NCBI RefSeq assembly: GCF_042100115.1
Contig: NC_091278.1
Coordinates: 1,116,001 to 1,180,000, forward strand
Reading direction: 5' to 3'
DNA length: 64,000 bases
Source: Alternaria dauci
Lineage: Eukaryota > Ascomycota > Dothideomycetes > Pleosporales > Pleosporaceae
In this document: piece after piece, positions 12,001-27,000 of the stretch
Numbering within the stretch: position 1 is the stretch's first letter
Layout: the number at the start of each line of letters is the position of its first letter
Notes under the pieces: generated by a model
Database searches by the model: none
The model's input: only the letters and a program-made list of their open reading frames with translations
What the model was told of the DNA's origin: nothing
Program-made: the position numbers and the translations under genes

Positions 12001-15000
12001 GAAGTCCAAAAAGAAGAAGGTAAAAAAGGGTAAATCTGTCGAGATTGGGCCCGTCTTGGCGGACGCAGCCGATGTAAAGACGGAAACTGGACCTTCTATC
12101 GAAGCTGATGCATCCAAGCGAATCGTGGACGACATTCCGACTACATCTTCTAAGCCACTCGAACAGTCCCAGGTTGAGCCTCAAGCGGCAGAGAGTGACC
12201 GAGCACTCGCTATTTCTCCTGAACTCCCTGTCGAGCCAGTTACGGAAGTTTTCCAGCCTTCATTTCCCGCCGAGGATCTTCCACAAGAGCCATCACAGGA
12301 GACGCTGGCTATTGAACCAGAGACCGTACCTCTTCCAGAAACACCTGCCAGAGAGATTGACAATCCCATCGCAGGTGATCAGCTAGCTACACCGTCAAAG
12401 AAGAGCAAGAAGAAGAAGGCCAAGAAGGGAAAATCGACCGACACCGAGCCAAGTACGCCTGTTGCTGAAGTAGCTACTTCTCAGCCTGACCCGTTCACAA
12501 AATTTGCCCAACCTGAGCAACCTCCAGTTGAATATGCTCCTTCAGTGCGAGTTGAGCCCGCTAAACTAGAGCAAGCCGCAACCTTGGCTGAGCTCGTAGC
12601 TCTTCCCGAAACCGATGACAACGATCTGGAAGAGCCGGTACTTCCCCAAGTTGAGGCTCTCGAGGATGTCCCTGTTGCCCATGAGACTGCTGCCGAAGTC
12701 TCTGATAACGTCCCTGTCACACAGCGAGAGATTGCTCAGGATGTTGTCATCCCTACATCGCCCATCCAGTCCGCTGTAGAGACTGAGCCAGTCGCCAAGA
12801 AGAGCAAAAAGAAGAAGGGTAAGAACGTCAAATCCATCGACACTACCGAGCCTAGTACACCGGTTACTGAGGAGCCAGCACCACAGTCCGACATCCCTTC
12901 TGAGCTTCCCCAAGACGAGAAATGCGCCAAGGATCATGTGCCGTCGCCGCAGGAGAGCTCCAGTGGGATTCTACCAATTTCGCCGGAAGTGCAAGCAAAT
13001 GAGGAGAAGGCCACCCAAGATGTTGAGCTCCCACAGCTTCCAGCGACACCTAGATCTGATCCTACCGCCGACGATACTGCTACAGCTGTCAAGCCCGATG
13101 CTACACCTGGCCCTGCTCTACAAGATACTACCGAGCAGCACCAGACCGAGGATAGCTCAGCGCTCAAACCTGAGCTTGCCGATATCTCCTCCGTTCAGCC
13201 AACCGACTTCGTTGCTGATGTTGCTACACCAGTGACACCGGTTCAGTCTGCCTTTACGAGCGAGCAGCCTGTACTTGACAATCCCGTTGGTCCCGCCGCT
13301 GAGACGGATCGTGCTCTGACAGCCGACCAGTCTACACAGCCCGTTCTGTCTGTAGCACCACCCGATGACGTTGCTCAACCTAATGAAGCACTGCCCGAGG
13401 TTCCGCGTGTCGAAGAAACGATGGAAGGCGAAGACGCTCCTAGCACGCCTAAGAAGAACAAGAAAAAGAAGAAGGCTAAGAAGGGAGCATCCGCTTCCGA
13501 GCCTGGGACTCCCGTTGTCGAGTCTGCGCCAATCGCTTCCGAGACCACTGTTCAAGATGCCCTTCCTCCCACAGTTACAGTAACTGGAGAATCGACCACT
13601 CGGAATGTTGTTCCCGAGCCTAATGCCACTGAGGATCTGCCAGAATTTGTTGAGGCTCCTGCTGCCGAGCAGGACAAGGAAAAGGCGGAGTCTACTCAGT
13701 TCCAGGAAGTTGCCCAGCCGGCCACCGTCGAGCAAACGCGCGATGAGCCCATCCCGGAGCAAGTTGCTGAGGCTGCACCGCTTTCGAACAAGAAGGCCGG
13801 AGCTGAGGCTGATGCGTCGGAGGAATCTTCTACGCCTGTCGAGGCTAGAATGCGAACTTCCGATGAACTAGTTGTCGAAGAGTCGGTCCCGCTTAATACT
13901 CAAGACAAGTCAAGAGAAGAATCCGTCGTTCAGGCACAGACCGTTCCTGAGGCTCCATCTCCGATCTTGACGCCAGTGGCTACTAACGTCCAAGACAACG
14001 TATCCCCAACCACGCCACCGGCTGAACATGTCACTGCCAGTACCCCGATCGATACTGCACCCGTGCTCAGAGACCAAGATGACACCTTAGTTACACAATC
14101 TGATGTTGTCACATCTGCAACTGAGCAGAAGCAAGGAGAGGAGACTACTTCCAAAAAGAGCAAGAAAAAGGCGAAAAAGGACAAACGTGCTTCCGTCGCT
14201 GATCAGCCTGCTTTGAGTTTGGTTCCTGAAGCGACTACCGAAGAAAAGCAGGTCTTGCAACCTGAGCCATCGGCGTCAGCACCCGAAGCTGCTGTAGAGT
14301 CGCCATCTACGTTTGCCGACCTTGCAGAATATTCGACAGCAACTACCTCAAGCAGAGAGCCCAACCTTGACACTACACCCGCTCTGGAGGTGTCTATCGA
14401 ACGTGATGCCGTTTCCGATGCCACATCTCCATCTGTTCCTGAGGCATCAATCGCAGAGAAAGACGAAGCGTCAACCTCCCACGAGCCAACTGAGCAGGCG
14501 TCAATCATTGATGCACTCGTGCCTAAGGAAGTCAACACAATAGATGTCACAGAAGAAGTCGCGCCTCTCTCGAAGAAGGACAAGAAGAAAGCCAAGAAGG
14601 CGAAGCGCGCGTCGATCGCCCAAGAGTCTACTTCTATTCCACCCACTCCCATTGAGGAGAAGGCTGAGTCGATGCTGGAAGAGCAGGTCAAGTCTACAGC
14701 TCCAGTTGCTGAGGAGTCTACCTCTGAGGCTCCTATCGTTGAAGAAACGCCAATCACACTTCCCGATGTTGCTGTAGAGCGAACAACTATCCCTGAGCCT
14801 GCCCAAGATCCTGTTGCGACACTTTCGCCTACTTCCGAGGTACCCATTCGAGTTGAGGCTTTGCCAGAAGGCGCAGGCCTTTTTTCGACGGGAGACGAGG
14901 AAAAGGCAAAGCAGCCAAAGGGCGAATCGAGCACTGATGCCACTCTAGTCGAGACGCTACTAGACGAACCACGCGAGCGTTCTCTCGACATTGATGCTCC

Positions 15001-18000
15001 GAACGTTGAGCAACAGCCTTCCGAAGCCGCATCGGCGGAGACTGCCGCAACACCTGTCATTGTCGAGGAATCCAGCAAGGGCGAGGTGTCTCCCGACGTT
15101 CTGGCTGAATACAAGCAGGTTCCATCGACATCGGTTGTGGAAGAGAAGCCATCTGACGCCGTAGTGTCTGAGCCACCTTCTACATCTGCCCCGACCGAGG
15201 TGCACGTGGAGGAACCGGCAACGCCGTCTGTTACTGATGAGCCAGTCAAGCTTTCCAAGAAGGAAAAGAAGAAGGCGAAGAAGAACAAGCGCGGTTCAAT
15301 CGCCCAAGCTGAGCCATCTGTACCTTCCACTCCAGTCGACGAGCCTTTCAGAGAGCTCGCGGAAGAAGTTAACGATGGTGCCGTTATCGATCAAGAGCCT
15401 GCGACACGAGTTGTCGAGCAGAAAGAACCCTTGGTTGCTGTCCCCACGCCTTCCGAAGAAGTAGCGGCATCTGCACCGCTTGTAGAACAGATCGTCACGA
15501 AACCCACAGAGGAAGAGGCCGTCGCGTCGACGTCAAGGGAAGAGTTGAAAACAGTGGAAAACGCAGCTGAGCATCCCTCAACCACCGAGGCCAAATCTTC
15601 TGAACCTTCTGCTTCTGCCGAACCATTGGCCCAAGCAGCCAACACATCTTTGGAAGAGCAGGCTCCTGCGGAGTTGACTAAGGAGAAAATTGCTACAACC
15701 ACTACCGAAGCACCGCAATTAGATTCCGAAGACTCAGTCGCGTCAGCTGCAGTTGCTGCACAGGGGACTGCGAGCGAGGAGCCAATCACCAGCCGCGATG
15801 AGAACATTCTTGTGGAGGAAAAGCAGACCATCGTACCACCTGCGGCTGACACTGCCACATCAGACGAACCAACTTTGCCTGGAGCTGTCCAGCAAGATGA
15901 TGAGCAAGAGCCAGAGGAATGGGCTACGCTATCGAAGTCGCAGAGGAAGAAGATGAAGAAGGCCAAACGCGCGTCGGCTGTCGAGAGTGAGCTATCTGAG
16001 CCTGCAACACCAGCTGAAGATTTGCTCAAGAATCCTATTCCTGGGTCTCAGCCAGCCGATACTCGAGCAGCTCAAGAGCCTGTTGACGAGCACATACCAA
16101 CAGATGCAGCCCGCCAATCGACCGTTTCAGGTGAGGCATCTACCAGCGAGGTAAAGCAGGTCGAAGCGCCGCTTGAGCCGCCTACTGCGACCAGTGAGCC
16201 AACAAGCGACCCAACGCCAACTGAAGACCAAGCTACCACCGACGCTACTCCAGAGCATCCTCCCGACGATCCCAAGCCACCGGACAAGGAGTCAGATCCG
16301 CCTTCACCTTTGTCGAAGAAGGACAAGAAAAAGGTGAAGAAGCAAGCTAAGAAGGCGGTGCCTTTTTTAGCGGATGAGACGCCTGAGGCAGCCAACTCTG
16401 ATACTCAGCCGTCTCTATCGATCCCTACACTTTCGGAGACCCAACTACCTTTCTCGGGGGTACCGACATCCTATCCCCAGCCTTTTATGAATAATGAGCT
16501 TGTTGATGATAATGACGTGAAGATTGAAGATGCAAGGGAGGAGCGTGGACGTGGGGAGATGGAGAAAGAGGAGGATCCCAAGGATGAGGTAACGAAGAGG
16601 GTAGTGGAGGATGCAGAACAGGAAAAGGTAGAGGAAAGCAAAGAGGGACAGATGGAGGATGCTGGAGCTGAGGCTGCAAAGCAAAAGTCTACGGTTACGG
16701 AGGATGTGCCAGAGACTATGATCACAGAGTCGAGTGTGGCTGAATCGGAGCCGATGAAGGCCGAGGAACGTGCTGCGCCGACCGCCTCGCAAGAGCCTGC
16801 AACTGCCGAAACAGATGCTGCAGCGTTGGAGATCGAGAAGTCAACACCCGTTGTGGAAGAGCTCGCATCTGAGCCAAACATCCTGACCACACCTGTTGTG
16901 GAATCATCTCCAGCCGTAGATGTCGAGCCGACGATCACGCAGGAAGTCCCTACTCCAATGGAGATGCCCCAGCAACATGCGCCCGCTCTATCGGATGCTG
17001 CAAGAGATCAACCGACTGCTCTGCATCCACAAGAGGAGACTGAAACGATTGTGGAAGAGGCCACTTCTACATCGACTGCACAACCGTCGCGCCTAGTTGA
17101 CGAAGCTGACGAGGTGGATTCTCCTTCTAAGAGGAAAAGGAAGAACAAGAAGGCAAAGCGCGTATCCACTGCCGAAGAGTCGGAACAACATGTCGGCGAC
17201 CTGAAGCTTGAGGACGACACTACGGACAAGTTGAGCGAGAACATTGCAGCTCCAGAACCCAAGGAGCTAGCCGAAGCTCCGACTGAGGAAGTTAAACCTC
17301 TAGAGAATTTAGTGTCCGTCGAAGATAAGACGGTAGTTAATGCTCCCGAGCCGGAAGCTCATGCGAAGCCTACTGACAGGGAAACTGCCTCCAACGATAA
17401 TCAGGCAGCCACCGATGTCCAAGAGTTTGGCCATTCTCTAATTGCGACGGAAGAACACCAGCCTGTGCTTACACAGCTCGACAATTCTACACCTGTGCTT
17501 GATGTCGACAACGAGCCAACTACCGTGGTACCTACACTCGAAGATACGGAGCGTGCTGTGGGTAGTACCGAAGAACCTGCAATTGCTCCTCCAGAGGTTG
17601 AGCAAGCACGAGAGCCACAATTCGACGAGCCTGTTTCTTCCAAGAAGAGCAAGAAGAAGAACAAGAAGATCAAGCAAGCGTCTAGCACGATTGCCCCTGC
17701 CGAGGCTGCCCCTGAGGTTCAGCCTTCACAGCCGGAGGGACCGCCTTCGGTACAGCCCGAATCAACAAAGGCAGCGTCTGGATCGCTCGATGAGGTAGAA
17801 GGATCTCGTGAGATGCCTGTCTCTGATCAACACGAGGACACACAGCCATCTGTGACTTCAACCATCGACGCGCCAGCTGATGTGATAGTAACTGTACCAG
17901 AGGAACCGACTTTGACGCCTTTGGAAGAGGTACTGCAGCTTCCGCTAGCCAGCACCGATCGCGAAGTGTCCAACGAGGCTCATGGAGTTGTACCTGACCA

Positions 18001-21000
18001 GTCAGCGGTATCACAGCCTGCTCCGCAAACTTCTGATGACCTACAACTGCCCACCCAAGAGCTTCCGGTACCAGCGCCGTCAAAGAAAGACAAGAAGAAG
18101 AGCAAAAAGGCGAAGAAAGAACTTGACACTGCAGCACCCGTCGAAGACATCATTTCGGAACAACCACACGACTTGATCACCGAAGCTGCGCCTGCTCAAC
18201 CAAGCCAGGACATTGCTGGGCCAGTCGCTGAACCAACACCAGTTGAGGATGTATTTGCACCAAAGCCAGATGATGTTGACTCGGCTCCAGAGAGCAAGGC
18301 CGGTGAGCTGACAACATCTGTCGATGCTCAGGTGCCTGTCATTCAAGAGGTTCAAGAGATACCAGCTCTTGTAGAACCACAGCCCGAGCTAGAAGTGGCT
18401 ACCGAGCCTGTTGAAGTCGCCTCCCAGATACCGTTGCCCGAAGACCGTACTACCACCCCACCAGCTGAGACAATCGACAATATGCAGGTTGCAGTACCTG
18501 ACCTCGAGATGCCGCCGCATGCCCAGATCGAGCAACCTTCGACACCCACTGCAGAACAAGAGACTTCACTCGATTTAGCTACCGCCGCACCTCTGTCCAA
18601 GAAAGACAAGAAGAAAGCCAAGAAAGCGAAAGCAAAAGCTTTGGGTATGACCACGCCCGTCAGTGGAGATGTAGTGGAATCTAAGGTTGAAGTTGCACAA
18701 GACGCTGCCGATCACAGCAACGAGCCAGCTACCCGAGATGCACCAGTTGGCGCGCCTTACGACGAAGCTGTGGTCGAGACACCTGCGTTCGCGGTCAATC
18801 AAGAGCTTCCACTCAATGATGACGCTCTTCCACTGCTTCCGACGCAGGAGATCAAGGAGGAACCCATCAAGTCCGATTCTACGACACCTTTCGTTGACAA
18901 CGTCCCATCCGTTTCACAGGATATCACCCTGGAGCCTATTGTCGAGCCATCGAACAAAGACGAGAAAGTCCATACAACGCAGGATGCCTCCATTGCACAA
19001 GACATCTTGGCCGACGAGCCGATCAAGGAAGCTGTCAGCTACGATTTGTCGGCTCCTACTGCCGTCCTAGCACTCGTCGAAGAGCAGTCCACAGAGGCAC
19101 CAGCAGTGGCCATCGAATCTCAAGCAGGGGAGCCAGCTTCGCCAACGATCTCGAAGAAGAAAAACAAGAAGAAGGGCAAGAAGACAGATGCTGTAGTGCC
19201 AGCGACCGAGGCTCTACCCATAGCTGAGTCTGACAGCGTTACTACGACTACCGATGATGTTAGGCCCCCTGCAACCGAGGCACATGGGTCTTTCGCACCA
19301 GCACTGGATGAGCAACCCAAGGTACAAGAAGCTGTGGTTCAGTCGGAGGATCCTGTACTGCAGGAGATGAATATCGATGCGCCTACAGCTAGCGAACAAG
19401 ATTCGGCGCCACAGACAGCGGTTACGGAGGAAGTCAAGAATGAGACAGATGTGCAGGAGTCGGTTCCTGAACGCAAGCTGAGCAAGAAGGAGCGAAAGAA
19501 GGCACAGAAGCAGGCTCAAAAGCAAGCTACTGCTCTGGCTGATGAGATCAATATTGACAGTCAGCCTGTCGTCAAGCCTTCTATCGAGTTGTCCACCGAA
19601 CATGCGGCCGAAGAACCATCGCCTGCCGCTGATGTTCTTGACACCACTCCGGTCGAACCTACTCAAGACCTCACCCCAGTGGTGCAGGAGCCTGTTGTCG
19701 AGCACGAGGCTTCTCGCGAGGTAACCGAACCCGTAACAGTGGATCCAACCGCAAAGACCATTGAATCGCTGCCTCCAGTCGCTGCAGTAAAGGAAGTGAA
19801 CTCTGTGGCTTCAAAGAAGGGCAAGAAGGCTAAGAAAGACAAGAAAAGCACAACCGAGCCAGTTCATATTGATAACACAAACGAGCCTGTCACCGAAACG
19901 TCTGAACTTCTTGGACAAACAGAACCATCGGACGCGTTCGAGGTCGCGCCCATCACTACCGATCTATCACAGTCGGTCGATCCAGAGGGTCAAGAGGAAA
20001 TTGTTCAGGATACAGAGCGATCAGTTACGATTCCGATCGAAGAGCCATCGAAAGAGGCGGCAACAAAAGCTCAGAATGAGTCTTTTGCTCCTGTCAGTGA
20101 TGTTCCAGAATTCGTCGAGCAGCCTAGGGAACCAACCCCACCACAAGAGACGGATATCGCTGTGCTACCGGATAGCGCTCCGTCAAACGTTTCCAACGTA
20201 CAAGACAGTTCTGTTTCTGAAGTTCACGCATCGATTCCAACAACTACGATGGAGTTTGAGCAAAAGCCCTTCCAGGAGCCGTCCTCGGATATCCCAGCCG
20301 TCGCACCAACTGTTGTGGACGTCGATTCCCGGACCGTAGAAGCCGAACCACTTCCAATACCTTACCCATCTGATCCCGTCAATGAGGTCGCTCCTGAATT
20401 GCAAGCGACCCGAGAGGTGGAGGACGATAGGATCGATGTCGCCAAGGACCCAGCCGAAGCGTCGGTTAAGCCAGTTGCCATATTGGATGACATCAGGGAC
20501 ATTCCAGAGGCATCGTCCAAGACTACCGACATCCAGCCGAGTATCACCGAGTCATCTGATCTAGAAGCTCCTGTTCCATCTTCATCAATCCTTACGGAGG
20601 AAGTATCCTTTGAGCCTTCTGGCTCAACTACGCACGTTGAGGAGACTTCGCCTGTAATCCCTGCTGATGCCTCGATGAACCAGGATGGCGACTCACCCAA
20701 TATTACCGAGGCCACGATGGAGACCAACCGACCTGCGACACCAATCGAAAGCAGTGTGCCGATCGTCACTGAGACTGAGGAAAATCAAGTGCCTTATGTC
20801 TTTGATGCTACCCCGGAAGATACCCAGCGAAGCCTTAATGAAAAGCAGTCCATCGAGCCTACTGAACCTGTTGACTCTTTTATTGTACACAAAGACGCGG
20901 CTCCTGTTGCTCAAGACGACAGCCTTCCGGCAAGCGAGCTATCACCATCCCATAAGGCGGTTCAAGAAGAAGCTGCTGAATTGCGACTTCGTGCCGAAGC

Positions 21001-24000
21001 CCTCGACGCAAACCTCGCCGCACAAGAAGACAATGACAAGTCCTCTGCCACTGAGCCGACTTCTATATTGGAAATGGTCAAGAGGCTTACAAAGAAGAAT
21101 AAGGCCAAGGCAAAGAAAGGCAAGAGTGATTCTGATACTTTACCGACGACTCCTGCGACTCAAACTGAGGCTGTGGTCGAGACGAAGGAGAGTTTCGGAA
21201 TGCCTGCATCTGTAGCGGTGCCAGCTCCAGTAGATGAGCAGGTAATCGAGGAGACAAGAGTTGTTGACGCACAGATCCCAATAAAGGAGAGCCTCATCTC
21301 GACTGATACGCCTTCCCGTAAGCTGAGCAAGAAAGAAGAGAAGGAGGCGAAGGACAAAGAACCTACGATGAGCGTCGATGAGTCTCATAATACAACAACG
21401 CAAGCGAGCGCGCCGATGGACCACATTCCAGAGCCAGCTATCGAGCAGCCAAAGGAAGTTCTACAGGTTGATACTACGCCTTCATCTAGCGCCACCGTAT
21501 TGGACTACACTCCCCAAACCATCCCGCCCATGGATACAGAGCACACGAGCCTTGTCCAGCCAGCGTCAGTCGAGATCCTAACCCCACCGACCGTCACCGA
21601 GGATGATCAAAAAGTCATTGCAGAAGAGGAGCCAGTGCCGTCGAGGCAGCTTGACAAGAAAGACAAGAAGAAGCTTGAGCAAACTATCGTGTCCGAAGAT
21701 ACTCCAATGGCTTCATCCGAGGATGTCACTTCCGCTACTGTGGCTGAGTCTCAAGAGGTAGCCTTACCTGATTATGGGTTTGCTGCTCCAATTCCAGCAC
21801 ATGTTGCCAACAAATCCTCTGAGATGAGCATTGAGACACCGAGTGAACTCGCTGTGGTGGATCCTGTTACCGCGCCGGAAACAGCAAACCAAGAGGAGGA
21901 AACACAAGTTTCTACCTCAATCGTGGCGCCGACAGAGACTACCAAAGACACTTCGCCGCCAGTGGCAATCGAGCAACAAGAGACTGCCCTCGATGAATCG
22001 TCTGTTCCATCCCGGGAGCTTAGCAAGAAGGATCAGAACAGAACCAAACAGGACGTACCAGTTGCGCAAGACCTTGCAGTACCCGCCACAAGGGAAGCAT
22101 TGTTTCCTGAGTCCAGCGAGCTGGCTGCTGCGTCGCGACTGCCTGCGGAGCCAGATGTCATGATGACTGGAGTTCAGCCAGAACCTATTCCAATCGATTC
22201 CTCCGCTTCTACGCACGTCTCGGAAAGCACACAGGAGCATCGCGGTAGTGTTCATACCCAGGAGCGAGGACAAGAGCTCTCCACTGTCCCTGCTCTAGTA
22301 CACACCGGGATCAAGAATGACAAGAGCACAAGTAAGGAGGAGGATGTGGTCAGAGCTGAAGAAGTTCGAGCCGAAGAGCCGTTGGCGGATTCATCAGAGC
22401 CCATGGATTATCGACCCCAAGTCTCCGTAGACGCGCCGGTTGACCCTGTTGCAGACGCGCCTCTCGTACCGGTAATGGAAGGTCAGCGTGACCTATCTTC
22501 AAAAGTCGAGCCTCAAGAGATCATCGTTCCAGAAGACAATGCGGAAGGACGTTTGACTGTCCAATCTCCAACGATCGAAGCTACGCCTAAGGCTGAAACA
22601 ACCACAAAGAACAACGAAAAGCAGAGGCGCAACTCAACGATCGCTCCCACGTTCTCAGAGGAGCCGGCCAATGTCACATCTGTCGATCCGGGAGAAGAGA
22701 GAGGCGCTGTGCCTGAGGTGGACATTCTGCCAAAGGTTACACAGAACTCCCGCGAAAAGGAGACTCAAGATAACACGCTTCCCCTGAAAAACACCCCCGC
22801 AACGCCACCAGTATCCGAGCCAACTGCCGGGAAAGCTCCTAACAAGCTCAAGGGGTTACATTCCAGATCCATATCCAACATTTCAGTCCCTGATGTCCAG
22901 GTCAAAGCCACCGAACCCGACACCGCTCCTCAGCAACCACTGTTGCACAAGAAGTCGTCCAAGAAGCACAAGTTAGCAGCGTTGTTCGAGCGTGGCGCAT
23001 CACAGGACGGCCCCAGCGCAGATCGCAACTTGCGCAGGGAAGGTTCTGGCAGTGTCAAAAACCTCGCCGAACGATACGAGAGCCAGTCTCGATCTGTTAC
23101 ACCCGTTCTACCCCCGTCTCCAGAGAAGCGTTATCTATCTCGATCTGTCACGCCGGTCCTACCTCCATCGCCTGAGAAGCGTCACGTAGCTAGAGTTGCG
23201 TCTCGTAGTCAACTTGGCTTAGCTTCGCCAGTTCGATCAGATTCGAAGTCACCAGCAAGAGAGATAGACTTCGCAGCCACCGTCGCCGCCAGTTTGCAAG
23301 AGTCTGGTTTCGATCCTGGATTTGTCATCAACGACGAGTCATTCCATCGCTCGAACTCTATCCCAGGAGTTCGCGATATCACGCCAGATGACGATATCAC
23401 CGCCGCTAAGGAGAGAGCTAGTAGGTCTCGGCTTGGTAGCTTGAGCCGTTCTTCATCAGTCTCTGGCTCTCCAAAACTGCGACCGACGCAGCCTACCGGG
23501 CCTGATGTCTTACCACCCATCGAAGTGGCAATGGCACCCGTCGACAACGTGTCATTCGATCCACTTGACGTGCTCAACGACCCTGCTTTTGCAGCGCGAA
23601 AGTCACCTCCCGGTGTTCTTGAGGAAGCTGACCCTGATGAGTTGGCTGGGTCGTCAAGTCTCAGAAGGGCCAAGGGTAAGAAGAGACGTCATCCTCTACC
23701 AGAGACACCAGTAGATGCCGATACGTTGAGCACACAGGAGGACGCTTTGGTCGCACAGACTAAACAAGGCAAGAAGTCAAAGAAGGACAAAGAGCAACTC
23801 CCTCGTCAACGGGACGGTGTTGAGTATGCAACTGCAGAGACTCCGGTGATTGAGGCTCTCCAAGATGTGCCTCTTGCTGTTGAGACTCCAGTTGACTCCA
23901 TGGTCCGCGAGGTTGAGCCTGCTCAGTCCGTGCCTCACGCGCCGACCAACACCGCTGTCCTTCCAGACATACCAACACAAGCAACAGACGTGTTAGCCAC

Positions 24001-27000
24001 ATCTACTGAGCCCGACCAGGTACAACCAAAGAGGCGAGAAAAGAAGACGAGGTCAACAAGAGCGGTCACAGAGGAGCAGCTTGCAGGCAAGGAAGACAGT
24101 CCAATCTTACCAGTGACGTTCGATCAGGAGCACCGCTCACGGACCGCTGAAGAGCCGAGGGAATACCCATTTCCCCAAGTGGTGTCACAAGAGATCTCGA
24201 GGCAGCCGGAGGAGGAAATACACAGGCGAGAGACAGAGAAAGAGAAGGCCCCACTGCTAAGAAAGAAGGGCAAAATGAGCAGGGGTCTTGACGAAAAGGT
24301 TGATGAGGGGTCTACAAGCACGATAAGAGACATACTACCCGCTGAGGCACGAACTGCCATCCGTGAAGTTCACAAACGCAGAACACATCCTGTATCCTTT
24401 GACGACGAGCGACCCGACGAGAAGCGCATACATACATCGGAGTCCAGTCACGAGCCTCAATTTGCCAGCGAGAGGTCGGCATCACCGACGCGTTTTGTAG
24501 TGCCAGAGCTTGCACATCTTGACAAGCGTTCTAACGAACAGATGTCCAGTTCAGGCGAAGCCCAATCGTCAACACGTGGTGTAGGGCCAGCCGACGAACC
24601 ATCGTGGTCCTTCGCTAGGGCTCAAGACAATGCCGACCAGGCCACCACCAAAGCTCCGCCGGAACAGCCCGTCGAGGCAACATCACGTACACTGAGGCGT
24701 TCGAAAGATCCGAAGACTCCTCTCAGCTCATCGAAACGCTCGATCGCGACTGATCGTGATGCAGACAGCCCTGCTTTGCCGACATACCCAGCAATACCAG
24801 ACACGTCCACTCCAAGCGACGAGTACGCGACGAAGGAGCGATCCTCACATCTCTTCGATTCCTCGCCGTCTACGCGCGCATACGGCACTTCACCAGCAGT
24901 AGCACCGCAAACGCCTGCTCACGATACCTACATGGTCGTTGAAACCCCGTCAAAAGATGCCAGTGGATCGTCGCGTGCAGGCAAGAAACCGCGCGTGGAG
25001 TCGCACCACGGCCGAGCATCGCCTACTAAGGAAATCGCACAGAAGGAGCCGTACCAGTCACTGTTTGGAGACCCGAACGAGAAGAAGAGTGAGACGCCTT
25101 CAACACCCATTACGAAGCCCGAACGTACCAGTACTCCAGGAACCAAGCAACTTGAATCTATCACAGAAGTCAGCCCAGATGACACTACCAAACACAAGAA
25201 GTCACGATCAGCAGCTGATGTGGGTGTGTCTGATCGAGGACTGAAGTCGGCTCGTCGCACCGAGAGTCTCAGGCAACTTTCTGATCGTCTAAGATCACCT
25301 CCGCCTAGCACGCCAACACCTACAGGTCGCCGGAGTGTGCAATCCACAGTCGAGAACACAGGCGGAAGAGAGTCGCCATGGCAGCAAGTTAACGAGGGCA
25401 TCGATCGAACCATGGCCCTCAGTCCTGCGCGCCGTATGCCACGATCGTCCCCAAGCGCAGACCCGATGAAGCAGTACATTGCTGAGCAGCGATCGCCCAG
25501 TGTTCAAAGTCAACGCTCTTTGAGCAACATCGCAAGACTGAGGTCTCCAGACCAAGAGCGGTCTATGAGCTCTCTGAGCAACCACTCCGAGCGTTCGTTG
25601 CGAAGAGTGGACCGGCAAACGTCAGGTGATCTGAGATCAGCCTCGAGGCTTGGCGCGGCCAGTGCGCAAGACGCCAAGAGCGCGCAACCCAATCTCTCAA
25701 GCACGGCGCTCGCGGCAGGAGCAGCAGCCATCGCAGGTATCGCCGCCCCACCGGTTTACGACCCAGTCCGGGGCACAGGTAGAGGTCGCCGAGCCAGCAT
25801 GGCTGAAACCTTTGTAAGTAGTTTGATGTTGTTATGAAGCTTGTTTCCTGTTACTGACTATGTTTTACAGGAAGCATGGGGGGAAGCCCAAAGGTCCCCT
25901 AGCTCGCCCTCACGTCCACCAAGCGTGCGCAAACGTCAAAGCATGCAAATCATGGACCTGCAGACCCAACTCGACCAATTGGCCGCACAAAACCAAGCTG
26001 TAGAAACTGCCAAGGCCAAAGCTGAGGAGGCCTTGCAGGCTGCACAACACCAGCGACAGGTTGACGAGCAGCTCGTAGCCGAGGAAGTCGACGCACGTGA
26101 CCGTCAGATTCACCAAAGGGACATTGACATTGCGCAACTCAAGGACACACTTCAGCGGCTACAAGAAGAGATTGCACGCCTGAATCAACTCAACAACGCC
26201 CTGACAGAGGCCAATCGCAACCTGACCAATGAGGCAAACGAACGGTATGGGCAACTTCAGTCCGAGGGACAAATGGTGCATGAGCAATGGCAATCATCAC
26301 AACGGGAGCTGGAGAGCCTTCGCAGTCAGTACGCTCAGCTTCAGTCAGAAGGCCAGGTCATGCAACAACAATGGCAAATATCGCAACGAGATTTGGAGGA
26401 ACTTCGCCGCCAGCATACCCAGATGCAGCGAGGTTTGGCAGACGCCGTCCGCGACGAAGTTGGGGAAGCACTTGATCAACGCAATGCCGAGATCGACCGC
26501 TTGACTGCAGAACTCGCGACCGCGCGCGAACAGATCAAGAACCTCCAGAAGCAGATTCTAGCTTCCAAGAAGCCAAGCGAAAGCTTCCTTACTGTCCGCG
26601 ATGAGGACTACTTTGACAGCGCTTGCCAACAACTGTGTCAACATGTCCAGCAGTGGGTACTCCGGTTCTCCAAGTTCTCGGATACGCGTGCGTGTCGCCT
26701 TTCGTCCGAGATTGCAGCTGACACTCGACTGGATGCGGCAACGCGGAAAAAGATCGACACTAGGCTGGACAATGCCGTTCTCGATGGGTCAGATGTCGAC
26801 GCGCTTCTGGCGGACCGCGTCAGGCGTCGGGATGTCTTCATGTCAGTGGTCATGACTATGATCTGGGAGTACGTCTTCACCAGGTACCTTTTCGGTATGG
26901 ACAGAGAACAGCGCCAGAAACTCAAGGCGCTGGAGAAGACGTTGTCGGAAGTTGGCCCACCTCGCGCCGTGGCACAATGGCGAGCCATCACACTTACCCT

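Larger units (their letters stand above)
7000..22040 (+). repeat. Array of about 25 Lys-rich modules in the tether middle region
   Basis: Clusters of the form SKKSKKKKAKKGK or SKKDKKKAKKAKR recur at about 7005, 7640, 9390, 10573, 10945, 11355, 11995, 12400, 12797, 13450, 14150, 14570, 15255, 15930, 16310, 17130, 17640, 18080, 18595, 19150, 19480, 19815, 21090, 21325, 21650 and 22020. Most spacings are 330-820 bp (110-270 residues). Between them lie acidic Pro/Glu/Val/Thr-rich linkers, often with TP or SP pairs next to the Lys cluster. The last copies decay. Read by eye; positions are approximate. Confidence 0.8.
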
